A stretch of DNA of 64,000 nt from Fistularia commersonii. Taxonomy: Eukaryota; Chordata; Actinopteri; Syngnathiformes; Fistulariidae. The stretch covers positions 434,001 to 498,000 of the forward strand of contig JBBMNZ010000049.1 in the NCBI GenBank assembly GCA_037954325.1. The letters run 5' to 3'. Both the position numbers and the translations under genes were made by a program. The notes under the pieces are model-generated. The model was given only the letters and a program-made list of their open reading frames with translations. It was not told the origin of the DNA and did not search any database. Positions 26,745 to 40,801 of the stretch are shown piece after piece; position 1 is the stretch's first letter, and every line of letters begins with the position of its first letter.

Positions 26745-27662
26745 GGTTTCTGCTGTTGAAATATGTTGTTTAGGACATGATTCTGCACAATATATGTCAA
26801 ATTCGTGTGAGCCCAATACAGGTTGAAAGGATATAGCCATTCGTTCAAAACGTGCTTATGAGACTGAGTTGAAGAGTTTTTCATTAGGAGTGCAAATAGC
26901 TAATGAATTTCATCAAGCTGGTTCCTGCTGTTGAAATATGTTGTTTAGGACATGATTCTGCACAAAATATGTCAAATTCAGTATAATCCAGCGACAAGTT
27001 CAAAAGATATTGCCATTCGATCAAAAAGTGCTTATCTCACCGAGTTGAAGCGTTTTTGATTAGGAGTGGAAATAACTAATGAATTTCTACAAGCTGGTTT
27101 CTGCTGTTGAAATATGTTGTTTAGGACATGATTCTGCAAAACACATGTCAAATTCAGTGTAATCCAGCGATAAGATCAAAAGATATAGCCATTCGTGAAA
27201 AAAGTGCTTATCTCACCGAGTTGAAGCGTTTTTGATTCGGAGTGGAAATAACTAATGAATTTCATCAAGCTGGTTTCTGCTGCTGAAATATGTTGTTTAG
27301 GATATGATTCTGCACAATATATGTCAAAGTCAGTGTAATCCCATTACAGGTTCAAAGGATATAGCCATTCGTTCAAAAAGGACTTATCTCACCGAGTTGA
27401 AGCGTTTTTGATTAGGAGTGGAAATAACTAATGAATATCATCAAGCTGGTTTCTGCTGTTGAAATATGTTTTTTAAGATATGATTCTGCACAATATATGT
27501 CAAATTTAGTGTAATCACATCACATGTTCAAAAGATATAGCCATTCGTTCAAAAACTGCTTATCTTATCGGGTTGAAGCGTTTTTGATTAGGAGTGGAAA
27601 TAACTGATGGATTTCGTAAAGCTGGTTTCTGCTGTTGAAATATGTTGTTTAGGACATGATTC

Positions 27663-27838
27663 TGTAAAACACATGTCAAATTCAGTGTAATCCAGCGATA
27701 AGATCAAAAGATATAGCCATTCGTGAAAAAAGTGCTTATCCTACCGAGTTGAAGCGTTTTTGATTCGGAGTGGAAATAACTAATGAATTTCATCAAGCTG
27801 GTTTCTGCTGTTGAAATATGTTGTTTAGGACATGATTC
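27663..27838 (+). repeat. Type-c monomer present only in unit A
   Basis: Unit A has a b-c pair ending in gtaaaacacatg and ccagcgataag. In unit B the same lead-in (ctgatggatttcgtaaagctgg, near 41660) joins directly to the next monomer (ctgtacaatatatg, 41719). The offset falls by exactly 176 bp, so one unit was removed from B by an exchange inside the conserved core. The monomer boundary in A is approximate. Confidence 0.75.
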
Positions 27839-30800
27839 TGTACAATATATGTCAAATTCAGTCTAATCCCTTCATAGGTTCAAAAGAAATCGCCAGTCAT
27901 TCCAAAAGAACTTATGTCACCGAGTTGAGGCGTTTTTGATTCTGAGTGGAAATAACCAATGAATTTCATCAAGCTGGTTTCTGCTGTTGAAATATGTTGT
28001 TTAGGATATGATTCTGCACAATATATGTCAAATTTAGTGTAATCACATTACAGGTTCAAAAGACATAGCCATTCGTTCAAAAACTGCTTATCTTATCGGG
28101 TTGAAGCGTTTTTGATTGAGAGTGGAAATAACTAATGGATTTAATCAAGCTGGTTTCTGCTGTTGAAATATGTTGTTTAGGACATGATTCTGCAGAACAC
28201 ATGTCAAATTCAGTGTAATCCAGCGACAAGATCAAAAGATATAGCCATTCGTGCAAAAAGTGCTTATCTCACCGAGTTGAAGCAATTTTGATTAGGAGTG
28301 GCAATAACTAATGAATTTCATCAAGTATATTTCTACTGTTGAAATATGTTGTTTAGGACAGGATTCTGCACAATATATGTCAAATTCAGTGTAATCCCTT
28401 CACAAGTTCAAAAGATATCGCCAGTCGTTCAAAAAGTGCTTATCTCACCGAGTTGAAGCATTTTTGATTAGGAGTGGAAATAACTAATGAATTTCAACAA
28501 GCTGGTTTCTGCTGCTGAAATATGTTGTTTAGGATATGATTCTGCACAATATATGTCAAAGTCAGTGTGATCCCATTACAGATTCTAAGGATATAGCCAT
28601 TTGTTCAAAAAGGACTTATCTCACCGAGTTGAAGCGTTTTTGATTAGGAGTGGAAATAACTAATGAATTTCATCAAGCTGGTTTCTGCTGCTGAAATATG
28701 TTGTTTAGGATATGATTCTGCACAATATATGTCAAATTCAGTGTAATCCCTTCACAAGTTCAAAAGACATAGCCATTCGTTCAAAAACTGCTTATCTTAT
28801 CGTGTTGAAGCGTTTTTGATTGAGAGTGGAAATAACTTTTTAATTTCATCTAGCTGCTTTCTGCTGTTGAAATATGTTGTTTAGGATATGATTCTGCACA
28901 ATATATGTCAAAGTCAGTGTGATCCCATTACAGGTTCAAAGGATATAGCCATTCGTTCAAAAAGGACTTATCTCACCGAGTTGAGGCGTTTTTGATTAGG
29001 AGTGGAAATAACTTTTGAATTTCATCAAGCTGGTTTCTGCTGTTGAAATATGTTGTTTAGGACATGATTCTGCACAATATATGTCAAATTCAGTGTAATC
29101 CCTTCATAGGTTCAAAAGAAATCGCCAGTCATTCCAAAAGAACTTATGTCACCGAGTTGAGGCGTTTTTGATTTTGAGTGGAAATAACCAATGAATTTCA
29201 TCAAACTGGTTTATGCTGTTGAAATATGTTGTTTAGGATATGATTTTGAACAATATATGTCAAATTTAGTGTAATCACATCCCCGGTTCAAAAGATATAG
29301 CCATTCGTTCAAAAAGTGCTTATCTCACCGAGTTGAAGCGTTTTTGATTAGGAGTGTAAATAACTTTTGAATTTCATCAAGCTGGTTTCTGCTGTTGAAA
29401 TATGTTGTTTAGAACATGATTCTGCACAATATATGTCCAATTCAGTGTAATCCCTTCATAGGTTCAAAAGAAATCGCCAGTCATTCCAAAAGAACTTATG
29501 TCACCGAGTTGAGGCGTTTTTGATTCTGAGTGGAAATAATCAATGAATTTCATCAAGCTGGTTTCTGCTGTTGATATATGTTGTTTAGGATATGATTTTG
29601 AACAATATATGTCAAATTTAGTGTAATCACATCACAGGTTCAAAAGATATAGCCATTCGTTCAAAAACTGCTTATCTTATCGGGTTGAAGCGTTTTTGAT
29701 TAGGAGTGGAAATAACTGATGGATTTCGTTAAGCTGGTTTCTGCTGTTGAAATATGTTGTTAAGGACTTGATTCTGCAAAACACATGTCAAATTAAGTGT
29801 AATCCAGCGATAAGATCAAAAGATATAGCCATTCGTGAAAAAAGTGCTTATCTCACCGAGTTGAGACGTTTCTGATTAGGAGTGGAAATAACTAATGAAT
29901 TTCATCAAGCTGGTTCCCGCTGTTGAAATATGCTGTTTAGAACAAGATTCTGCACAAAATATGTCAAATTCAGTATAATCCAGTGACAAGTTCAAAAGAT
30001 ATAGCCATTCGATCAAAAAGTGCTTATCTCACCGAGTTGAAGCATTTTTGATTCGGAGTGGAAATAACTAATGAATTTCATCAAGCTGGTTTCTGCTGTT
30101 GAAATATGTTTTTTAGGATATGATTCTGCACAATATATTTCAAATTCAGTGTAATCCCTTCACAAGTTCAAAAGATATCGCCATTCGTTCAAAAAGTACT
30201 TATCTCACCGAGTTGAAGCGTTTTTGATTAGGAGTGGAAATAACTTTTGAATTTCATCAAGCTGGTTTCTGCTGTTGAAATATGTTTTTTAGGATATGAT
30301 TCTGCACAATATATTTCAAATTTAGTGTAATCATTTTACAAGTTCAAAAGACATAGCCATTCGTTCAAAAAGTGCTTATCTCACCGAGTTGAAGCGTTTT
30401 TGATTAGGAGTGGAAATAACTAATGAATTCCATCAAGCTGGTTTCTGCTGCTGAAATATGTTGTTTAGGATATGATTCTGCACAATATATGTCAAATTCA
30501 GTGTAATCCCTTCACAAGTTCAAAAGACATAGCCATTCGTTCAAAAACTGCTTATCTTATCGGGTTGAAGCGTTTTTGATTGAGAGTGGAAATAACTAAT
30601 GGATTTAATCAAGCTGGTTTCTGCTGTTGAAATATGTTGTTTAGGACATGATTCTGCAGAACACATGTCAAATTCAGTGTAATCCAGCGATAAGATCAAA
30701 AGATATAGCCATTCGTGAAAAAAGTGCTTATCTCACCGAGTTGAAGCGTTTTTGATTCGGAGTGGAAATAACTAATGAATTTCATCAAGCTGGTTTCTGC

Positions 30801-33800
30801 TGTTGAAATATGTTTTTTAGGACAAGATTCTGCACAATATATGTCAAATTCAGTTAAATCCATCACAGGTTCAAAAAATATAGCCATTCGTTCAAAAAGT
30901 ACTTATCTCACCGGGTTGAAGCGTTTTTGATTAGGAGTGGAAATAACTTTTGAATTTCATCTAGCTGGTTTCTGCTGTCGAAATATGTTGTTTAGGATAT
31001 GATTTTGAACAATATATGTCAAATTTAGTGTAATCACATCACAGGTTCAAAAGATATAGCCATTCGTTCAAAAAGTGCTTATCTCACCGAGTTGAAGCGT
31101 TTTTGATTAGGAGTGGAAATAACTTTTGAATTTCATCAAGCTGGTTTCTGCTGTTGAAATAGGTTGTTTAGAACATGATTCTGCACAATATATGTCCAAT
31201 TCAGTGTAATCCCTTCATAGGTTCAAAAGAAATCGCCAGCCATTCCAAAAGAACTTATGTCACCGAGTTGAGGCGTTTTTGATTCTGAGTGGAAAAAACC
31301 AATGAATTTCATCAAGCTGGTTTCTGCTGTTGAAATATGTTGTTTAGGATATGATTTTGAACAATATATGTCAAATTTAGTGTAATCACATCACAGGTTC
31401 AAAAGATATAGCCATTCGTTCAAAAACTGCTTATCTTATCGGGTTGAAGCGTTTTTGATTAGGAGTGGAAATAACTGATGGATTTCGTTAAGCTGGTTTC
31501 TGCTGTTGAAATATGTTGTTAAGGACTTCATTCTGCAAAACACATGTCAAATAAAGTGTAATCCAGCGATAAGATCAAAAGATATAGCCATTCGTGAAAA
31601 AAGTGCTTATCTCACCGAGTTGAGACGTTTCTGATTAGGAGTGGAAATAACTAATGAATTTCATCAAGCTGGTTCCCGCTGTTGAAATATGCTGTTTAGA
31701 ACAAGATTCTGCACAAAATATGTCAAATTCAGTATAATCCAGTGACAAGTTCAAAAGATATAGCCATTCGATCAAAAAGTGCTTATCTCACCGAGTTGAA
31801 GCATTTTTGATTCGGAGTGGAAATAACTAATGAATTTCATCAAGCTGGTTTCTGCTGTTGAAATATGTTGTTTAGGACAAGATTCTGCACAATATATGTC
31901 AACTTCAGTGAAATCTCATCACAGGTTCAAAAAATATAGCCATTCGTGAAAAAAGTGCTTATCTCACCAAGTTGAAGAGTTTTTGATTAGTATTGGAAAT
32001 AACTTTTGAATTTCATCACGCTGGTTTCTGCTCTTGAAATTTGTTGTTCAGGACATGATTCTGGGAAATATATTTCAAATTCAGTGTAATCCCTTCACAA
32101 GTTCAAAAGATATCGCCATTCGTTCAAAAAGTACTTATCTCACCGAGTTGAAGCGTTTTTGATTAGGAGTGGAAATAACTTTTGAATTTCATCAAGCTGG
32201 TTTCTGCTGTTGAAATATGTTCTTTAGGGCATGATTCTGCACACTATATGTCAAATTCAGTGAAATCCCATCACAGGTTCAAAAGATATAGCCATTCGTT
32301 CAAAAATTGCTTATCTCACCAAGTTGAAGAGTTTTTGATTAGGAGTGGAAATAACTATTGAATTTCATCAAGCTGGTTTCTGCTGTTGAAATATGTTGTT
32401 TAGGACATGATTCTGCACAATATACGTCAAATTCTTGTGAGCCCATTACAGGTTGAAAGGATATAGCCATCCGTTCAAAACGTGCTTATGAGACCGAGTT
32501 GAAGCGTTTTTGATTAGGAGTGGAAATAACTAATGGATATTATCAAGCTGGTTTCTGCTGTTGAAATATGTTGTTTATGACATAATTCTGCACAATATAT
32601 GTCAAATTAATTGTAATCCCTTCACAAGTTCAAAAGATATAGCCATTCGTTCAAAAAGTACTTATCTCACCGAGTTGAAGCGTTTTTGATTAGGAGTGGA
32701 AATAACTTTTGAATTTCATCACGCTGGTTTCTGCTGTTGAAATATGTTGTTTAGGACATGATTCTGCACAATATATGTCAAATTCAGTGTAATCCCTACA
32801 TAGGTTCAAAAGATATCGCCAGTCATTCAAAAAGTACTTATCTCACCGAATTGATGCGTTTTTGGATTCGGAGTGGAAATAATCAATGAATTTCATCAAG
32901 CTGGTTTCTGCTGTTGAAATATGTTTTTTAGGATATGATTCTGCACAATATATGTCAAATTTAGTGTAATCACATTACAGGTTCAAAAGACATAGCCATT
33001 CGTTCAAAAAGGGCTTATCTTATCGGGTTGAAGCGTTTTTGATTGAGAGAGGAAATAACTAATGGATTTAATCAAGCTGGTTTCTGCTGTTGAAATATGT
33101 TGTTTAGGACATGATTCTGCAGAACACATGTCAAATTCAGTGTAATCCAGCGACAAGATCAAAAGATATCGCCAGTCGTTCCAAAAGAACTTATCTCACC
33201 GAGTTGAGGCGTTTTTGATTCGGAGTGGAAATAACCAATGAATTTCATCAAGCTGGTTTCTGCTGTTGAAATATGTTGTTTAGGACATGATTATGCAAAA
33301 CACATGTCAAATTCAGTGTAATCCAGCGATAAGATCAAAAGATATAGCCATTCGTGCAAAAAGTGCTTATCTCACCGAGTTGAAGCATTTTTGATTAGGA
33401 GTGGAAATAACTAATGAATTTCATCAAGCTGGTTTCTGCTGCTGAAATATGTTGTTTAGGATATGATTCTGCACAATATATGTCAAATTCAGTGTAATCC
33501 CTTCACAAGTTCAAAAGATATAGCCATTCGTTCAAAAAGTGCTTATCTCACCGAGTTGAGGCGTTTTTGATTAGGAGTGGAAATAACTTTTGAATTTCAT
33601 CAAGCTGGTTTCTACTGTTGAAATATGTTGTTTAGAACATGATTCTGCAAAATTCATGTCCAATTCAGTGTAATCCCTTCATAGGTTAAAAAGAAATCGC
33701 CAGTCGTTCCAAAAGAACTTATCTCACCGAGTTGAGGCGTTTTTGATTCGGAGTGGAAATTACCAATGAATTTCATCAAGCTGGTTTCTGCTGTTGAAAT

Positions 33801-34665
33801 ATGTTGTTTAGGACAAGATTCTGCACAAAATATGTCAAATTCAGTATAATCCAGTGACAAGTTCAAAAGATATTGCCATTCGATCAAAAAGTGCTTATCT
33901 CACCGAGTTGAAGCATTTTTCATTCGGAGTGGAAATAACTAATGAATTTCATCAAGCTGGTTTCTGCTCTTGAAATTTGTTGTTTAGGACATGATTCTGC
34001 ACAATATATGTCAAATTCAGTGTAATTCCATCACAGGTTTAAAAAAATATAGCCATTCGTTCAAAAATTGCTTATCTCACCAAGTTGAAGAGTTTTTGAT
34101 TAGGAGTGGAAATAACTTTTGAATTTCATCAAACTGGTTTCTGCTGTTGAAATATGTTGTTTAGAACATGTTTTTGCACAATATATGTCAAATTCAGTGT
34201 AATCCCTTCATAGGTTCAAAAGATATCGCCAGTCGTTCCAAAAGAACTTATCTCACCGAGTTGAAGAGTTTTTGATTAGGAGTGGAAATAACTAATGAAT
34301 TTCTACAAGCTGGTTTCTGCTGTTGAAATATGTTGTTTAGGACATGATTCTGCACACTATATGTCAAATTCAGTGTAATCCCTTCACAAGTTCAAAAGAT
34401 ATAGCCATTTGTTCAAAAAGTACTTATCTCACCGAGTTGAAGCGTTTTTGATTAGGAGTGGAAATAACTTTTGAATTTCATCAAGCTGGTTTCTGCTGTT
34501 GAAATATGTTGTTTAGAACATGTTTCTGCACAATATATGTCAAATTCAGTGTAATCCAGCGATAAGATCAAAAGATATAGCCATTCGTGAAAAAAGTGCT
34601 TATTTCACCGAGTTGAGGCGTTTTTGATTCGGAGTGGAAATAAACCAGTCTAATTTCATCAAGCT

Positions 34666-34829
34666 GGTTTCTGCTGTTGAAATATGTTGTTAGGTCAAGA
34701 TTCTGCACAATATATGTCATATCCATCTAAAGTCCAAAAGATATAGCCATTCGTTCAAAAAGTGCTTAACTCACCGAGTTGAGACGTTTCTGATTAGGAG
34801 TGGAAATAACTAATGAATTTCATCAAGCT
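34666..34829 (+). repeat. Short 164-bp satellite monomer, copy 5 (end of unit A)
   Basis: It has the same deletion with catctaaagtcc instead of catcaaaagtcc, and an unusual lead-in, aaataaaccagtctaattt. It sits at the A/B junction of the 14.06-kb repeat. Confidence 0.88.
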
Positions 34830-37800
34830 GGTTTCTGCTGTTGAAATATGTTGTTTAGGACATGATTCTGCACAATATATGTCAAATTCAGTGTAATCCC
34901 TTCATAGGTTCAAAAGACATCGCCAGTCATTCCAAAAGAACTTATGTCACCGAGTTGAGGCGTTTTTGATTCTGAGTGGAAATAACCAATGAATTTCATC
35001 AAGCTGGTTTCTGCTGTTGAAATATGTTGTTTAGGATATGATTTTGAACAATATATGTCAAATTTAGTGTAATGACATCACAGGTTCAAAAGATATAGCC
35101 ATTCGTTCAAAAAGTGCTTATCTCACCGAGTTGAAGCGTTTTTGATTAGGAGTGGAAATAACTTTTGAATTTCATCAAGCTGGTTTCTGCTGTTGAAATA
35201 TGTTGTTTAGAACATGATTCTGCACAATATATGTCCAATTCAGTGTAATCCCTTCATAGGTTCAAAAGAAATCGCCAGTCATTCCAAAAGAACTTATGTC
35301 ACCGAGATGAGGCGTTTTTGATTCTGAGTGGAAATAACCAATGAATTTCATCAAGCTGGTTTCTGCTGTTGAAATATGTTGTTTAGGATATGATTTTGAA
35401 CAATATATGTCAAATTTAGTGTAATCACATCACAGGTTCAAAAGATATAGCCATTCGTTCAAAAACTGCTTATCTTATCGGGTTGAAGCGTTTTTGATTA
35501 GGAGTGGAAATAACTGATGGATTTCGTTAAGCTGGTTTCTGCTGTTGAAATATGTTGTTAAGGACATGATTCTGCAAAACACATGTCAAATTAAGTGTAA
35601 TCCAGCGATAACATAAAAAGATATAGCCATTCGTGAAAAAAGTGCTTATCTCACCGAGTTGAGACGTTTCTGATTAGGAGTGGAAATAACTAATGAATTT
35701 CATCAAGCTGATTCCCGCTGTTGAAATATGCTGTTTAGAACAAGATTCTGCACAAAATATGTCAAATTCAGTATAATCCAGTGACAAGTTCAAAAGATAT
35801 AGCCATTCGATCCAAAAGTGCTTATCTCACCGAGTTGAAGCATTTTTGATTCGGAGTGGAAATAACTAATGAATATCATCAAGCTGGTTTCTGCTGTTGA
35901 AATATGTTGTTTAGGACAAGATTCTGCACAATATATTTCAAATTCAGTGTAATCCCTTCACAAGTTCAAAAGATATCGCCATTCGTTCAAAAAGTACTTA
36001 TCTCACCGAGTTGAAGCGTTTTTGATTAGGAGTGGAAATAACTTTTGAATTTCATCAAGCTGGTTTCTGCTGTTGAAATATGTTCTTTAGGACATGATTC
36101 TGCACACTATATGTCAAATTCAGTGAAATCCCATCACAGGTTCAAAAGATATAGCCATTCGTTCAAAAATTGCTTATCTCACCAAGTTGAAGAGTTTTTG
36201 ATTAGGAGCGGAAATAACTATTGAATTTCATCAAGCTGGTTTCTGCTGTTGAAATATGTTGTTTAGGACATGATTCTGCACAATATACGTCAAATTCTTG
36301 TGAGCCCATTACAGGTTGAAAGGATATAGCCATCCGTTCAAAACGTGCTTATGAGACCGAGTTGAAGCGTTTTTGAATAGGAGTGGAAATAACTAATGGA
36401 TATTATCAAGCTGGTTTCTGCTGTTGAAATATGTTGTTTATGACATAATTCTGCAGAATATATGTCAAATTAAGTGTAATCCCTTCACAAGTTCAAAAGA
36501 TATAGCCATTCGTTCAAAAAGTACTTATCTCACCGAGTTGAAGCGTTTTTGATTAGGAGTGGAAAAAACTTTTGATTTTCATCAAGCTGGTTTCTGCTGT
36601 TGAAATATGTTGTTTAGGACATGATTCTGCAGAAAATATTTCAAATTCAGTGTAATCCAGCAACAAGATCAAAGGATATAGCCAATCTTGCAAATAATGC
36701 TTATCTCACCGAGTTGAAGCGTTTTTGTTTAGGAGTGGAAATAACTAATGAATTTCATCAAGCTGGTTACTGTTGTTGAAATATGTTTTTTGGGATATGA
36801 TTCTACACAATATATGTCATATTCAGTGTGATCCCATTAAAGGTTCAAAGGATATAGCCATTCTTTCAAAAAGGACTTATCTCACCGAGTTGAAGCGTTT
36901 TTGATTAGGAGTGGAAATAACTAATGAATTTCATCAAGCTGGTTTCTGCTGTTGAAATATGTTGTTTATGACATAATTCTGCACAATATATGTCAAATTA
37001 AGTGTAATCCCTTCACAAGTTCAAAAGATATAGCAATTCATTCAAAAAGTACTTATATCACCGAGTTGAAGCGTTTTTGATTAGGAGTGGAAATAACTTT
37101 TGAATTTCGTCACGCTGGTTTCTGCTGTTGAAATATGTTGTTTAGGACATGATTCTGCACAATTTTTGTCAAATTCAGTGTAATCCCTTCATAGGTTCAA
37201 AATATATCGCCAGTCGTTCAAAAAGTACTTATCTCACCGAGTTGATGCGTTTGTGGATTCGGAGTGGAAATAATCAATGAATTTCATCAAGCTGGTTTCT
37301 GCTGTTGAAATATGTTTTTAAGGATATGATTCTGCACAATATAGGTCAAATTCAGTGTAATCATATTACAGGTTCAAAAGACATAGCCATTCGTTCAAAA
37401 ACTGCTTATCTTATCGGGTTGAAGCGTTTTTGATTGAGAGTGGAAATAACTAATGGATTTAATCAAGCTGGTTTCTGCTGTTGAAATATGTTGTTTAGGA
37501 CATGATTCTGCAAAACACATGTCAAATTAAGTGTAATCCAGCGATAAGATCAAAAGATATAGCCATTCGTGAAAAAAAGTGCTTATCTCACCGAGTTGAG
37601 ACGTGTCTGATTAGGAGTGGAAATAACTAATGAATTTCATCAAGCTGGTTCCCGCTGTTGAAATATGTTGTTTAGAACAAGATTCTGCACAAAATATGTC
37701 AAATTCAGTATAATCCAGTGACAAGTTCAAAAGATATAGCCATTCGATCAAAAAGTGCTTATCTCACCGAGTTGAAGCATTTTTGATTTGGAGTGGAAAT

Positions 37801-40637
37801 AACTAATGAATTTCATCAAGCTGGTTTCTGCTGTTGAAAATGTTGTTTAGGACAAGATTCTGCACAATATATGTCAACTTCAGTGAAATCCCATCACAGG
37901 TTCAAAAAATATAGCCATTCGTTCAAAAATTGCTTATCTCACCAAGTTGAAGAGTTTTTGATTAGTATTGGAAATAACTTTTGAATTTCATCACGCTGGT
38001 TTCTGCTCTTGAAATTTGTGTTTTAGGACATGATTCTGTTCAATATATTTCAAATTCAGTGTAATCCCTTCACAAGTTCAAATATATCGCCATTCGTTCA
38101 AAAAGTACTTATCTCACCGAATTGAAGCGTTTTTGATTAGGAGTGGAAATAACTTTTGAATTTCATCAAGCTGGTTTCTGCTGTTGAAATATGTTCTTTA
38201 GGACATGATTCTGCACACTATATGTCAAATTCAGTGAAATCCCATCACAGGTTCAAAAGATATAGCCATTCGTTCAAAAATTGCTTATCTCACCAAGTTG
38301 AAGAGTTTTTGATTAGGAGCGGAAATAACTATTGAATTTCATCAAGCTGGTTTCTGCTGTTGAAATATGTTGTTTAGGACATGATTCTGCACAATATACG
38401 TCAAATTCTTGTGAGCCCATTACAGGTTGAAAGGATATAGCCATCCGTTCAAAACGTGCTTATGAGACCAGGTTGAAGCGTTTTTGATTAGGAGTGGAAA
38501 TAACTTTTGAATTTCATCACGCTGGTTTCTGCTGTTGAAATATGTTGTTTAGGACATGATTCTGCACAATATATGTCAAATTCAGTGTAATCCCTTCATA
38601 GGTTCAAAAGATATCGCCAGTCGTTCAAAAAGTACTTATCTCACCGAGTTGATGCGTTTTTGGATTCGGAGTGGAAATAATCAATGAATTTCATCAAGCT
38701 GGTTTCTGCTGTTGAAATATGTTTTTTAGGATATGATTCTGCACAATATATGTCAAATTTAGTGTAATCACATTACAGGTTCAAAAGACATAGCCATTCG
38801 TTCAAAAACTGCTTATCTTATCGGGTTTAAGCGTTTTTGATTGAGAGTGGAAATAACTAATGGATTTAATCAAGCTGGTTTCTGCTGTTGAAATATGTTG
38901 TTTAGGACATGATTTTGCAGAACACATGTCAAATTCAGTGTAATCCAGCGACAAGTTCAAAAGATATAGCCATTCGTTCAAAAAGTGCTTATCTCACCGA
39001 GTTGAAGCATTTTTGATTAGGAGTGGAAATAGCTAATGAATTTCATCAAGCTGGTTTCTGCTGCTGAAATATGTTGTTTAGGATATGATTCTGCACAATA
39101 TATGTCAAAGTCAGTGTGATCCCATTACAGGTTCAAAGGATATAGCCATTCGTTCAAAAAGGACTTATCTCACCGAGTTGAAGCGTTTTTGATTAGGAGT
39201 GGAAATAACTAATGAATTTCATCAAGCTGGTTTCTGCTGTTGAAATATGTTGTTTAGGACATGATTCTGCACAATATATGTCAAATTAAGTGTAATCCCT
39301 TCACAAGTTCAAAAGACATAGCCATTCGTTCAAAAACTGCTTATCTTATCGGGTTGAAGCGTTTTTGATTGAGAGTGGAAATAACTAATGGATTTAATCA
39401 AGCTGGTTTCTGCTGTTGAAATATGTTGTTTGGGACATGATTCTGCAGAACACATGTCAAATTCAGTGTAATCCAGCGACAAGATCAAAAGATATAGCCA
39501 TTCGTGCAAAAAGTGCTTATCTCACCGAGTTGAAGCGTTTTTGATTAGGAGTGGAAATAACTTTTGAATTTCATCAAGCTGGTTTCTGCTGTTGAAATAT
39601 GTTGTTTAGAACATGTTTTTGCACAATATATGTCAAATTCAGTGTAATCCCTTCATAGGTTCAAAAGATATCGCCAGTCGTTCCAAAAGAACTTATCTCA
39701 CCGAGTTGAAGCGTTTTTGATTAGGAGTGGAAATAACTAATGAATTTCTACAAGCTGGTTTCTGCTGTTGAAATATGTTGTTTAGGACATGATTCTGCAC
39801 AATATATGTCAAATTCAGTGTAATCCCTTCACAAGTTCAAAAGATATAGCCATTTGTTCAAAAAGTACTTATCTCACCGAGTTGAAGCGTTTTTGATTAG
39901 GAGTGGATATAACTAATGAATTTCATCAAGCTGGTTTCTGCTGTTGAAATATGTTGTTTAGAAAATGTTTCTTTCACAATATATGTCAAATTCAGTGTAA
40001 TCCCTTCATAGGTTCAAAAGATATCGCCAGTCGTTCCAAAAGAACTTATCTCACCGAGTTGAGGCGTTTTTGATTTGGAGTGGAAATAACCAATGAATTT
40101 CATCAAGCTGGTTTCTGCTGTTGAAATATGTTTTTTAGGATATGATTCTGCACAATATATGTCAAATTTAGTGTAATCACATCACAGGTTCAAAATATAT
40201 AGCCATTCGTTCAAAAACTGCTTATCTTATCGGGTTGAAGGGTTTTTGATTAGGAGTGGAAATAACTGATGGATTTCGTCAAGCTGGTTTCTGCTGTTGA
40301 AATATGTTGTTTAGGACATGATTCTGCAAAACACATGTCAAATTAAGTGTAATCCAGCGATAAGATCAAAAGATATAGCCATTCGTTCAAAAATTGCTTA
40401 TCTCACCAAGTTGAAGAGTTTTTGATTAGTATTGGAAATAACTAATGAATTTCATCAAGCTGCTTTCTGCTGTTGAAATTTGTTGTTTAGGACATGATTC
40501 TGCACAATATATGTCAAATTTAGTGAAATCCCATTACAGGTTCAAAGGATATAGCCATTCGTCCAAAAAGTACTTATGTCACCAAGTTGAAGAGTTTTTG
40601 ATTAGTATTGGAAATAACCAATGAATTACGTCAAGCT

Positions 40638-40801
40638 GGTTTCTGCTGTTGAAATATGTTGTTAGGTCAAGATTCTGCACAATATATGTCATATCCATCA
40701 AAAGTCCAAAAGATATAGCCATTCGTTCAAAAAGTGCTTAACTCACCGAGTTGAGACGTTTCTGATTAGGAGTGGAAATAACTAATGAATTTAATCAAGC
40801 T
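40638..40801 (+). repeat. Short 164-bp satellite monomer, copy 6 (unit B)
   Basis: It is the counterpart of the copy at 26581, 14,057 bp downstream. Confidence 0.88.

Larger units (their letters stand above)
20770..34829 (+). repeat. 14.06-kb higher-order repeat unit A (~80 monomers)
   Basis: This unit recurs head to tail as unit B. Anchors: gacatcgccagtc at 20858 and 34916; the rare gttactgttgttg at 22708 and 36766; short monomers at 26581 and 40638. The offset is 14,058 bp on the left and 14,057 bp after a one-base deletion in B near 38.08k. I noticed about a dozen single-base differences over 14 kb. Unit A carries one monomer that B lacks (around 27.66-27.84k) and lacks one that B has (42.72-42.90k). 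The edge is within a monomer, so the exact breakpoint is uncertain by about 60 bp. Confidence 0.9.

Noticed and set aside
30696..30887. 63-codon open reading frame on the minus strand, repeated at 44753-44944
   Set aside because: It is a satellite shadow copied by the 14,057-bp duplication. Its translation resembles the 77-codon frame because both read the same monomer core.
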